A DNA stretch of 47,591 nucleotides from Verrucomicrobiota bacterium (GTDB lineage Bacteria; Verrucomicrobiota; Verrucomicrobiia; Palsa-1439): positions 129,671-177,261 of the forward strand of contig PLZV01000022.1 in assembly GCA_003152315.1 (NCBI GenBank), read 5' to 3'. The translations under genes were made by a program, and so were the position numbers. Below, piece by piece: positions 22,868 through 30,787 of the stretch. Under the pieces are notes generated by a model, which was not told where the DNA came from, did not search any database, and was given only the letters and a program-made list of their open reading frames with translations. Numbering within the stretch: position 1 is the stretch's first letter; the number at the start of each line of letters is the position of its first letter.

Positions 22868-24736
22868 GTGAACTCGCTGTGGTTGATCATCGGGTCGTTG
22901 GCGGCGTTTGCCGTGGCATATCGCTACTATGGTGCGTTTCTGGCGGCGAAGGTCGCGGTGCTCAACGACGCCCGTCTCACGCCGGCGCATCGCTTGAAGG
23001 ACGGCGTCGACTATCACCCGACCAGTCGTCTGGTACTCTTCGGCCACCACTTCGCGGCCATCGCGGGCCCGGGTCCACTGGTCGGTCCGGTGTTGGCGGC
23101 CCAATGGGGTTACGCACCGGGATTCATTTGGATTGTCATCGGTGCGTGTCTGGCGGGCGGCGTGCACGATTTTGTGATTCTCCTGGCATCGGTGCGACAG
23201 GATGGACTGTCGCTTCCGAAAATCGCGCGCGAGAACATTGGACCATTTTCCGGCATTACCACATCCATCGCCACGCTGTTCATCATTATCACGATCCTGG
23301 CCAGCATCGGCATCGTGGTCGTCAATGCCTTGAGCGAGAGCGCGTGGGGCATGTTCACCATCATGGTGACGATTCCGGCGGCGCTCATCACGGGTTTTTG
23401 GATGTACAAGCTGCGTCCCGGTAAAATCGCCGAGGCATCGGTAATCGGGGTAACGATCGTCATGGCGGGGGTGATATTCGGAAAGCAGTTTGCGGATTCC
23501 GGCCTTGCCCATTACCTGCTCTTCGACAAGCCGACGCTGTCGCTGATGCTGCCGATCTACGCGTTTATCGCGTCGACGTTGCCCGTCTGGGTCCTGATGT
23601 GTCCGCGCGACTACTTGAGTTCCTACATGAAAATCGGCGTGATGATTGTGCTGGCAGTCGGGATTTTCCTGGCGCACCCGACACTCAAGATGCCCGCGAC
23701 AACGCCGTTCCTCAACGGTGGGCCGGTGGTTTCGGGGGCGGTCTGGCCCTTCGTCTGCATCGTGATCATGTGCGGCGCGCTTTCGGGGTTTCACGCGTTG
23801 ATTGCGTCGGGCACAACGCCGAAAATGCTGTACCGCGAGTCCGACATTCGCGTGATCGGTTACGGTGCGATGGTCCTCGAAGGTTTTGTGGCGGTGACGG
23901 CGCTGGTGGCTGCCTGCACCCTTCAACCCGCCGATTATTTTGCGATTAACGTCGCTCAGGACACGCCTGCGCAGAGGTCAGCGTATGTGCAGATGGTCAA
24001 GACGCAGGCGGAACACGGCTGGGATTTGACCCCGAACGGATTGCCCGAATTGGAGCGGGAAACGGGAGAGAAACTGGTCGGACGCGTAGGCGGCGCGGTG
24101 ACGCTGGCGGTCGGCATGGCGAACGTATTCTCCAAATTCATGAAAGGCCTGGCCGGGTATTGGTACCATTTCGTGATCATGTTCGAAGCGTTGTTCATCC
24201 TCACGCTGCTCGAAACCGGCACACGGGTGGCGCGGTTTGTTTTCCAGGAAAGCGTGGCGGAATTTTCGCAATACGCAAAGGTCAACGGCAAGCCGCCGTG
24301 GGGCATGAATATCTTGATGAGTTTCCTAACCTGTTGCGCGTGGGGATATTTGTTGTACACCGGCAACATCAACACGCTGTGGCGAATGCTCGGCATCTCG
24401 AACCAGTTGCTGGCCGCGATTGCGCTGGCCGTGGGGACAACCTACCTGTTGAACCACGCGCCGAAGCGCAGCTACGCGTTGTGCACCGGGATTCCGTTTG
24501 TGTTTGTGGTTATCACCGTATTGACCGCGGGCGTGCAGAGCGTGCTGGGTTGGTGGCGGAAGATTCCATTGGCGCCACCGTCGGAGCAGCTTTCCCTCCG
24601 GCTCATGTGCTGGCTCGCGTCCATCATGTTGGTGCTGACCGCGGTGATCGTGGTGGACGCGGTTAGAAAGTGGAAGTGCATCCTGGCGACACCCTCCGTC
24701 CCCGCCGGGCCGGCGATTATTACTGAAACAGCCTGA
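22868..24736 (+). CDS. cstA: CstA-family carbon starvation/peptide-pyruvate transporter
   Basis: A 622-residue inner-membrane transporter with many helices. The family signature HHFAAIAGPGPLVGPVLAAQWG (from residue ~59) and FIWIVIGACLAGGVHDFVIL are intact. So are CPRDYLSSYMKIG, GFHALIASGTTPKM and FEALFILTLLETGTRVARF. CstA/BtsT proteins import pyruvate or peptides during carbon limitation (family knowledge). Start chosen at GTG 22868 (MNSLWLIIGSLAAFAVAYRY), the family N-terminus; the open frame back to 22781 reads through the hairpin. It is shorter than E. coli CstA (~700). The gene is convergent with, and overlaps by 17 nt, the rhomboid gene. Confidence 0.92.
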   Translation: MNSLWLIIGSLAAFAVAYRYYGAFLAAKVAVLNDARLTPAHRLKDGVDYHPTSRLVLFGHHFAAIAGPGPLVGPVLAAQWGYAPGFIWIVIGACLAGGVHDFVILLASVRQDGLSLPKIARENIGPFSGITTSIATLFIIITILASIGIVVVNALSESAWGMFTIMVTIPAALITGFWMYKLRPGKIAEASVIGVTIVMAGVIFGKQFADSGLAHYLLFDKPTLSLMLPIYAFIASTLPVWVLMCPRDYLSSYMKIGVMIVLAVGIFLAHPTLKMPATTPFLNGGPVVSGAVWPFVCIVIMCGALSGFHALIASGTTPKMLYRESDIRVIGYGAMVLEGFVAVTALVAACTLQPADYFAINVAQDTPAQRSAYVQMVKTQAEHGWDLTPNGLPELERETGEKLVGRVGGAVTLAVGMANVFSKFMKGLAGYWYHFVIMFEALFILTLLETGTRVARFVFQESVAEFSQYAKVNGKPPWGMNILMSFLTCCAWGYLLYTGNINTLWRMLGISNQLLAAIALAVGTTYLLNHAPKRSYALCTGIPFVFVVITVLTAGVQSVLGWWRKIPLAPPSEQLSLRLMCWLASIMLVLTAVIVVDAVRKWKCILATPSVPAGPAIITETA

Positions 24737-25391
24737 CGCTGCGTTTCTTGAAGATCGGAATCAGCAGCATTCCCGCGACAAAACCGCCGACATGCGCCCA
24801 AAAGGCGACCCCGCCGTTGATATCCGCGCCAAGAGCCGCGAGTCCGCTGAGCAGTTGCATCCCAAACCAGAACGCAAGGAGCAGAAGTGCCGGCACGGAG
24901 AACACGCGCCAGAAGATCCAGATCGGAAACAAAACGAACACACGTGCTCGCGGGAAGAGCAACAGGTAGGCGCCGAGGACTCCGGAAATGGCGCCGCTCG
25001 CGCCAATCATTGGGACGGTAGAGTCGGGCGCGATCGCGACCTGGGTGGCGGCTGCGGTGACGCCGCAGAGCAAGTAGAAGAGGATGAACTTGAGGTGGCC
25101 GACGGAGTCCTCGACGTTCCTCCCGAAAATCCAAAGGTAAAGCATGTTGCCGAGGATGTGCATCCACCCGCCATGCAAAAACATCGACGTAAAAATGGTT
25201 CGATACGAGTCGGGTGAGGGCGCTTGTGTGAGGTGCGCAGGTGTGAGGGCAAAGTCGGCGAAGAACGCCTGCGCGCGATCCGGGGTGGGCAGTGAGAGTT
25301 CGTGCCAAAAAACAACGGCATTGAGGACGATGAGCGCGACCGTGACAAAGGCAAACGTACGGGTGGGTCTATCGTCTCGCAGCGGGATCAT
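24720..25391 (-). CDS. Rhomboid family intramembrane serine protease (2)
   Basis: 223 residues, a compact six-helix rhomboid. Motifs: SMFLHGGWMHILGNMLYLWIFG (helix 2 with His/Asn), the nucleophile loop MIGASGAISGVLGAY, and the catalytic His in AFWAHVGGFVAGM. It is unlike the rhomboid at 6890: no C-terminal cytosolic extension, and GASG rather than GASA. Substrate unknown. Last gene of a three-gene minus-strand operon; its start overlaps the hydrolase stop by 4 nt (ATGA). Confidence 0.92.
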   Translation of the reverse strand: MIPLRDDRPTRTFAFVTVALIVLNAVVFWHELSLPTPDRAQAFFADFALTPAHLTQAPSPDSYRTIFTSMFLHGGWMHILGNMLYLWIFGRNVEDSVGHLKFILFYLLCGVTAAATQVAIAPDSTVPMIGASGAISGVLGAYLLLFPRARVFVLFPIWIFWRVFSVPALLLLAFWFGMQLLSGLAALGADINGGVAFWAHVGGFVAGMLLIPIFKKRSVRLFQ

Positions 25392-26218
25392 TTCGTCGGA
25401 GCAGTTGTGTCACGAGAAGGGGCCGGGGGTTGTGCGTTGGAGGGTGGGGTCGGGACTCCAAGCAAGGCTTCCTTCAACCAGGAAAGCACGATTTGGGGAA
25501 GGCTTCGAACGCCCTTGAGCATTTCCGTCCCCTGCAAACTGCCGGTGCAAACGGTCAGCTCGTTGGTGGCGGCGTCGATGCCCGACTCCTGGCGAATTTC
25601 GACCAGGCGTTTTGAAGACTTGAAAGCAAAGTCGTCGTTCTGCGAGACGAAGATGTGAAACGGGACCTGCCCGAGTTGGCGGATCACATCGTCCGTGCGC
25701 ACCCCCCGGTAGTTGAGGCCCGGGCTAAAAACCGCCACGGCGGAGAGATCTTCGTTGATGGCAGCATAGCGCAGGGCGACATTGGCGCCGAAGCTTTCGC
25801 CGATCAGGGCGATGTGTTTCTTGTCAATGTCAGGCTGGGTCTGCAGCCAGTCGATGGCCGCCTCGACGTCAAGCAACATGTCCTGATAGTCACCGCCCGT
25901 CAACTCGCGCACGTTGATCTTGACCGGGCCCGCAGCGGTCAACTTGCGCGTACTCTCGCCATGTCCCCGCAGGTCGATCGCCAGCGCCGCAATGCCGTTA
26001 TGTTGGAGGAGAGTGGCGAAATCGGTCCAGACGCTACGGTCCCGAAGTATGGAGTGGAGCAGGAGCACTGCCGGCGCGTGGGGGCGGTCGGCTGGGTAGT
26101 ACGTTCCCATAATCCCAACATCGTCAGTGGTGTCGAGGCGCACGGTTCGCGTCGTCTGCGCAAAGGCCAGCGAGGCGGTGAGGGAAAACAACAGGGGCAT
26201 GAGCGTTTTGCGCAACAC
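25388..26218 (-). CDS. Secreted alpha/beta hydrolase lacking the usual catalytic His
   Basis: 276 residues with a signal peptide (MLRKTLMPLLFSLTASLAFA-QT). The alpha/beta hydrolase fold is clear: oxyanion region LLLHSILRDRSVW, IDLRGHGES, nucleophile elbow ALIGESFGANVAL (Ser142), and acid loop FVSQNDDFAFKSS. At the place where relatives have the catalytic histidine (HGTxML) this protein reads GSLQGTEML, with Gln229 (CAG). A single base change from CAC/CAT would explain it. Unless another His substitutes, the enzyme should be inactive or unusual. The Pro-rich C-terminal tail (PTPPSNAQPPAPSRDTTAPT) is probably disordered. Operon with plsC (21-nt gap) and rhomboid 2. Confidence 0.85.
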   Translation of the reverse strand: MLRKTLMPLLFSLTASLAFAQTTRTVRLDTTDDVGIMGTYYPADRPHAPAVLLLHSILRDRSVWTDFATLLQHNGIAALAIDLRGHGESTRKLTAAGPVKINVRELTGGDYQDMLLDVEAAIDWLQTQPDIDKKHIALIGESFGANVALRYAAINEDLSAVAVFSPGLNYRGVRTDDVIRQLGQVPFHIFVSQNDDFAFKSSKRLVEIRQESGIDAATNELTVCTGSLQGTEMLKGVRSLPQIVLSWLKEALLGVPTPPSNAQPPAPSRDTTAPTK

Positions 26219-26239
26219 GGTGCCGACTCTAACAGAACG

Positions 26240-26881
26240 TCAATTCAGTTCAACGGTTTTCAAGAGTTCCTCGCGCAGGAGCTCGCGGCTGCGGCGGCGG
26301 CGGTCCTCCGTGCGGAGACCGGCGGGATTCCAGAGGCAGAACGGGCAGCCGAACGTGATGCCAACGGTTTCATGGCGGAGCCAATTGCGACCGAGGTACG
26401 GCTTGCGCGTATCTCGGACGATGACGGGCAAAATCGACGCCCTACCGAGGAGTGCGATTGACCCGGCACCAGGCTTGAAAACAGGCTCGCCACCGAGCAC
26501 GGACTGTTCGGTGAGACGAATCCCGCCTTCCGGAAATATCACCACGCAACGGCCCGCGCGGAGACGGCGGATTGCTTCGCGCGCCGCACCATGATCGATG
26601 CGGGACCGGTCGACTGGAAAACATCCGACGATACGGAGCAATCGCGCCAACCACGGCTTGCGAAACAATTCAGTCATTGTCATGAAATCCACGGGGCGGG
26701 GCATCACAACTCCAAGCAGTGGCGGGTCCAATAAACTGATGTGATTGCAGACAACCAGGAGACCACCCTCCCGGGGAACGCGTTCGCGTCCAATGATGCG
26801 AGTGCGGAAGATCAGACGAAAGACGATGGAGAAGAGGAATTTGCCGACACCGTAATAGAGCAGATAGAAGCCAAGACGCAC
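26240..26881 (-). CDS. plsC: 1-acyl-sn-glycerol-3-phosphate acyltransferase
   Basis: 213 residues of the PlsC/AGPAT family, which acylates lysophosphatidic acid to phosphatidic acid in membrane lipid synthesis. The catalytic block NHISLLDPPLLG (NHxSxxD) starts near residue 46, the second block is LARLLRIVGCFPVDRS, and the substrate-binding FPEGGIR (~118-124) is intact. One N-terminal membrane-associated helix (FYLLYYGVGKFLFSIVFRLI). The upstream region has a TATAAT (minus strand, 26961-26966) next to the LacI-type palindrome at 26968-26990, so the starch regulator might also touch this gene. Confidence 0.9.
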   Translation of the reverse strand: MRLGFYLLYYGVGKFLFSIVFRLIFRTRIIGRERVPREGGLLVVCNHISLLDPPLLGVVMPRPVDFMTMTELFRKPWLARLLRIVGCFPVDRSRIDHGAAREAIRRLRAGRCVVIFPEGGIRLTEQSVLGGEPVFKPGAGSIALLGRASILPVIVRDTRKPYLGRNWLRHETVGITFGCPFCLWNPAGLRTEDRRRRSRELLREELLKTVELN

Positions 26882-26967
26882 GGCGTTTTGTACACAAAAA
26901 GGACCAGTCCTGCAACTCTGCGTAGTTGGCTTACGATGGGATAGGACATTTTCGGAGTGTATTATAA

Positions 26968-26993
26968 AAACCGCTTTATCAAAGCGATTTAAC
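26968..26993. promoter_or_regulatory. LacI-family operator between plsC and lacI
   Basis: Imperfect palindrome centred on CGCTTTATCAAAGCG, with 9 of 11 flanking pairs symmetric. The right half, TCAAAGCGATTTAAC (26979-26993), matches sites at 37134, 37851 and 41566. It abuts a perfect minus-strand TATAAT (26961-26966) and lies 7 nt from the lacI -35 box, well placed to control both directions. Confidence 0.65.
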
Positions 26994-27000
26994 TATGGGA

Positions 27001-27029
27001 TTGACTGTTTTCAAGCTTGCTTCTAAAAT
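27001..27029 (+). promoter_or_regulatory. Sigma70-type promoter for lacI and the plus-strand starch genes
   Basis: TTGACT (27001-27006), a 17-bp spacer and TAAAAT (27024-27029). The spacer contains the palindrome CAAGCTTG. The predicted leader to the start at 27190 is about 150 nt and holds nothing else recognisable. Confidence 0.65.
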
Positions 27030-27189
27030 ATTAGCGTAATACACGAGGCTGCGGCTGTATACGAACCGTGCTGGTTCAGTTGAGGTCCGGTTTAGAGTTC
27101 GATCTGTTTGAAGCATCGTTCAGCAAATGTTTGCAGCCGTGAGATCTTTAGAATTTCAGGTATGCTGGCTAAGAGGAAAGGCAACTCGA

Positions 27190-28248
27190 ATGAGCGAGTC
27201 CAAGAAACGGTATACAATTAAAGATATTGCCGAACAGAGCGGCGTGTCTCTCTCCACGGTCTCGCTCGTACTGAATGACAACCCGCGAATCAGCCAGGCC
27301 ACTCGCGCGAGAGTTCTGAAAACCATCGAGCGGCTTGGGTATCAACCAAACCGCATGGCCCGTGCGCTCGCGTGGCGGCATACCCGGACGCTGGCGGTAC
27401 TGGTGCCGCAACTCCGTCACGCATTCGCCGATGTGTATTTTGGAGAGATCGTCAGCGGCATCTACGATCGGGCGAGCCGGCTCGGCTACAAGATTCTGCT
27501 CGAAGTCGCCCGCAATGAGTTTATTGAGAGCAAGGAGTACCTGCAGCTCTACGACCAGAAGTTCATCGACGGCATCATGTTCATCGGCGCGAATTCCCGG
27601 CACCGCTTCATTGCCGAACTCGCGGACGGCACGCGCCCGTTCATGCTGGTGAACAACTATACCAAGGAGTTTGATCTCAATTACGTCGTGTCGAATTATC
27701 GCTACGGCGGATGGCAGGCAGCCAAGCACCTGGTGCGCTTGGGACATCAGCGCATTGGGTTTATCTCCGGTGGTGTTGCCGAAATCCAGACGAGCCAGGA
27801 CATCCTCGAATCGTTCAAGGAAGTCCTCGATGAGAGCGGGATTGCGTACGATCCGAAACTGATCGTAGACGGCTGGTTGACCGAAGAAGGCGGGATGAAA
27901 GCCGCCGAGGAATTGTTGCGCCAGAACCCCGATGTCACCGCGATTTTTGCATTGAACGACAAGATGGCGTTGGGCGCGATGAAGAAAATGAACGAACTCG
28001 GGTTACGCGTGCCGCAGGACGTTGCCGTGGTCGGTTTCGATGACATCCCGCAGGCAAGTTTTGCGATTCCGGGCCTGACCACCATTCACCAGCCGCTCTA
28101 TGAAATCGGCAAACTTGCCTGTGAACGCATGGTCGAGTTGATCCACGGTAAAGTCAGCCGCGTTCAGGAAGTTATTCCGATTTATCTGACGGTCCGTGAG
28201 TCCTGCGGAGCGCGACTGAAGGAAGCGGCCGCCGCCAAGACAGAGTAA
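27190..28248 (+). CDS. LacI-family transcriptional regulator of the starch locus
   Basis: 352 residues. N-terminal LacI helix-turn-helix YTIKDIAEQSGVSLSTVSLV with hinge YQPNRMARALA (residues ~8-60), then a periplasmic-binding-protein-like effector domain (TLAVLVPQ..., IDGIMFIGANS, RLGHQRIGFISGG, AIFALNDKMALGAM, VAVVGFDDIPQA). The start at 27190 is fixed by AGAGGAAAGG 8 nt upstream and the family N-terminus MSESKKRYTIKDIA; the frame is open 63 nt further up. It is the first gene of the plus-strand starch cluster, 13 nt before the CBM48 protein. The effector is probably a malto-oligosaccharide or glucose derivative (inference). It likely binds the AAGCGNTTT palindromes, including one at its own promoter. 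Confidence 0.93.
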   Translation: MSESKKRYTIKDIAEQSGVSLSTVSLVLNDNPRISQATRARVLKTIERLGYQPNRMARALAWRHTRTLAVLVPQLRHAFADVYFGEIVSGIYDRASRLGYKILLEVARNEFIESKEYLQLYDQKFIDGIMFIGANSRHRFIAELADGTRPFMLVNNYTKEFDLNYVVSNYRYGGWQAAKHLVRLGHQRIGFISGGVAEIQTSQDILESFKEVLDESGIAYDPKLIVDGWLTEEGGMKAAEELLRQNPDVTAIFALNDKMALGAMKKMNELGLRVPQDVAVVGFDDIPQASFAIPGLTTIHQPLYEIGKLACERMVELIHGKVSRVQEVIPIYLTVRESCGARLKEAAAAKTE

Positions 28249-28261
28249 CCGAACCGGGTCA

Positions 28262-28906
28262 ATGATCATGTATGTGAAGCGCTACGTTGCGCTATTTCTC
28301 AGTGTTGCTCTTACAGCCACCGCCCTCGGTGCGGTCTCGATGCTGACCAAAGACGAGATCGACCAGACTTTCAAGTATACCGGCCCTGATGCCAAGACGG
28401 TCGGCGTTGCGGGTGAGTTCAGCAACTGGAGCGAGCTTCCCATGGCCAAGGATGATTCCGGTACTTGGTCGCGGACGATCCATCTCAAGCCCGGCTACTA
28501 CGGGTACAAGTTCATCGTCAACGGGGAGTGGGTGCTTGATCCCGCTAATTCCGCGCGCAAGGAGGTCAATGACCTCGAGGACTCCGCCGTTTCCGTGGGC
28601 GGTGTGCTGCCGGCGGTGGCAACGCCCGGTCCGGCTGTTTCCGGGAAGGCTCCGACCGCGTTCTCTTACACCGATCCTGCCGCCAAGAGCGTCTCCATCG
28701 CCGGCGAGTTCAACCAGTGGAGCGCCACGGCAAACCCGATGCAGAAAGGCCAACAGGGCCTCTGGACGGCTACCGTCCCGCTCAGGCCGGGCAAGTACCC
28801 ATATAAATTCGTGGTCGACGGGACTTGGAAAGCCGACCCGTTGAGTCCCGACGGGGACGACGATGGTTTCGGCGGGAAGAACTCAGTGAAGACCGTTGGT
28901 CCTTAA
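28262..28906 (+). CDS. Secreted protein of two tandem CBM48/AMPK-type glycogen-binding domains
   Basis: 214 residues: a signal peptide (YVALFLSVALTATALG), then two copies of a CBM48-like module and no enzyme. Module 1 (~35-115): FKYTGPDAKTVGVAGEFSNW ... GTWSRTIHLKPGYYGYKFIV ... GEWVLDPAN. Module 2 (~130-212): FSYTDPAAKSVSIAGEFNQW ... GLWTATVPLRPGKYPYKFVV ... GTWKADPLS. The W and K positions that contact glucan in this family are kept in both. It probably binds starch or glycogen in the periplasm or at the surface and presents it to the enzymes of the locus. It follows lacI by 13 nt. ATG 28268 is an alternative start. Confidence 0.85.
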   Translation: MIMYVKRYVALFLSVALTATALGAVSMLTKDEIDQTFKYTGPDAKTVGVAGEFSNWSELPMAKDDSGTWSRTIHLKPGYYGYKFIVNGEWVLDPANSARKEVNDLEDSAVSVGGVLPAVATPGPAVSGKAPTAFSYTDPAAKSVSIAGEFNQWSATANPMQKGQQGLWTATVPLRPGKYPYKFVVDGTWKADPLSPDGDDDGFGGKNSVKTVGP

Positions 28907-28990
28907 GTTTACGGGGATTACGTTCCTGAAACATGTATTCTACTGTGTCAACGTTACCAGGGCGCGGCCATCGCATTTGACGAACCGAGC

Positions 28991-30736
28991 ATGTCCACAC
29001 ACGAACCTGGCAACTCCTGTATGCGCCATGAGCCGCAGTCGCGCCGCTTTGTCAATGCGCTTGGCGATGGCCGGGTCGTCGTCAAGCTGCAGAGCACCTG
29101 CGATTTGGTTCAGGATGCCCACCTCGTTTGGCGTGACGGCAAGAGGGAGAGCAAGCACGAACTGAATCGGTTGGGGAGTGTCAATGGAAGCGAGTTTTTT
29201 TCCGCGACCGTGCCGGCGCACAAGTCAGGCAAATACATTTTTTATATAAACGCCTGTGGTCAGCCGCAGTGGCTAACGCCCCAGGGTCTTGAGCCCAACT
29301 CCGTCAAGCCGAAGACGTGGTTCCATTACGAGCCACGTGGACACACGCCATTCGCGACGCCCGCGTGGGTTCGTGACGCGGTTTTCTACCAGATCTTTCC
29401 AGAGCGCTTCTGGAACGGCGACCCGTCGAATGACCCACCCAACACGGAGCCATGGGGCTCGCCGCCCGCATTGCGCAACTTCATGGGCGGCGACCTGCAA
29501 GGGGTTCTCGACAAGCTGGACTACCTCGGTGACCTCGGCATCTCCGCGCTTTATCTCACGCCGATCTTCCAGAGCGCCAGCAGCCACAAGTACGACATTA
29601 TCGACTACTTCACGGTGGACGAGCATTTTGGCGACATGGGGTTGCTGCGGAAACTCGTAGACGCGTGCCACGCGCGCGGCATCCGCGTGATCCTCGACGC
29701 GGTTTTCAACCACTGTTCCAATCTCCACCCCTTCTTTCTCGACGTGAAGAAGAATGGCCGTCGCTCGCGTTATTGGAACTGGTTCTTCGTCAAGAAGTGG
29801 CCGATCCCCGATCGCTTCGCACGCCACAAGGACGCGCTCGAATGGTACGAATGTTGGTGGGGTTACCATACACTGCCGAAGCTCAACTACACGAATCCGG
29901 AAGTGGAGGAGTATTTTCTCAAAGTCGCCCGGTTCTGGTTGCGCGAGGGGCACACCGACGGTTGGCGGCTCGACGTACCGAACGAGGTCATCCAAACGTT
30001 CTGGCCAAAGTTCCGTCACGCGGTGAAGGAGGCCAACCCCGAAGCGTATATCGTCGGCGAAATCTGGGATGATGCCACGTCATGGCTGATGGGCGACCAG
30101 TTCGACGCGGTCATGAACTATCGTTTCCAGAAAGCCCTACTCGGCTACTTCGCCGAGGAAACACTTGACACGAAAGCGCTCGACCACACCTTGCGGCAAA
30201 TCATGCTCGATTACCCCGAACAGGCCACGGCGGTGATGCTCAACCTGCTGGGCAGCCATGACACGGCACGGCCCATGACCGTGGCGAAAGGCGATGTCGC
30301 TGCGTTGAAGTTGATGGCGGCGATGCAGTTCACCTTTGAAGGGGCGCCGTGCATTTACTACGGTGACGAGATCGGGATGGAAGGCGGCAAAGATCCCGAC
30401 TGCCGCCGCTGTTACCCATGGCACAAGCCCGAATTGCAGAACCGCCCACTCTTCGACTATTACCAGAAACTGATCGCGATTCGGAAGGCGAACCCGGCGT
30501 TACGAACGGGCACCTTCCACCCGTTCCTGGTGGATAACGAGCGCGAGTTGTACGCGTACGAGCGCAGCGTGGAGGGCAATCGCTGTATCATCGCGCTCAA
30601 CCGCAGCAAGTTGGAGCACACGGTGACATTGCCGGCGCGGCTCACGGCAACCGAGCTTCTCTCGGACACTTCGGTGAAAGGCGGCGAGTTGATTGTTCCC
30701 GCCCGTCAGGCGGCAATCCTGCGAGTCGAGGCCTAG
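28991..30736 (+). CDS. GH13 cyclomaltodextrinase/neopullulanase-type alpha-glucanase
   Basis: 581 residues without a signal peptide, so cytoplasmic. An N-terminal beta domain (~1-115; CBM34-like position) precedes a GH13 barrel starting PAWVRDAVFYQIFPERFWNG. Conserved regions: DAVFNH; nucleophile Asp328 in DGWRLDVPNEV; acid/base Glu357 in IVGEIWDD; transition-state Asp424 in LLGSHDTAR. MGGDLQGVLDKLDYLGDLGI and YYGDEIGMEGG are typical of subfamily 20. It would cleave imported cyclodextrins, pullulan fragments or malto-oligosaccharides to maltose and glucose. A start at Met11 (29021) is also possible; neither start has a good Shine-Dalgarno site. It is the only cytoplasmic glucan hydrolase in the cluster. 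Confidence 0.92.
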   Translation: MSTHEPGNSCMRHEPQSRRFVNALGDGRVVVKLQSTCDLVQDAHLVWRDGKRESKHELNRLGSVNGSEFFSATVPAHKSGKYIFYINACGQPQWLTPQGLEPNSVKPKTWFHYEPRGHTPFATPAWVRDAVFYQIFPERFWNGDPSNDPPNTEPWGSPPALRNFMGGDLQGVLDKLDYLGDLGISALYLTPIFQSASSHKYDIIDYFTVDEHFGDMGLLRKLVDACHARGIRVILDAVFNHCSNLHPFFLDVKKNGRRSRYWNWFFVKKWPIPDRFARHKDALEWYECWWGYHTLPKLNYTNPEVEEYFLKVARFWLREGHTDGWRLDVPNEVIQTFWPKFRHAVKEANPEAYIVGEIWDDATSWLMGDQFDAVMNYRFQKALLGYFAEETLDTKALDHTLRQIMLDYPEQATAVMLNLLGSHDTARPMTVAKGDVAALKLMAAMQFTFEGAPCIYYGDEIGMEGGKDPDCRRCYPWHKPELQNRPLFDYYQKLIAIRKANPALRTGTFHPFLVDNERELYAYERSVEGNRCIIALNRSKLEHTVTLPARLTATELLSDTSVKGGELIVPARQAAILRVEA

Positions 30737-30787
30737 CCCGCGGTGGCTTTCTTCAATGACGTTTAATAGTGTAAGAGGAAGGGCGCA

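Noticed and set aside
28907-28990. Separate promoter or operator before the neopullulanase gene
   Set aside because: GTCAACGTTAC is only weakly palindromic and does not match the AAGCGNTTT core; no -35/-10 pair was found.
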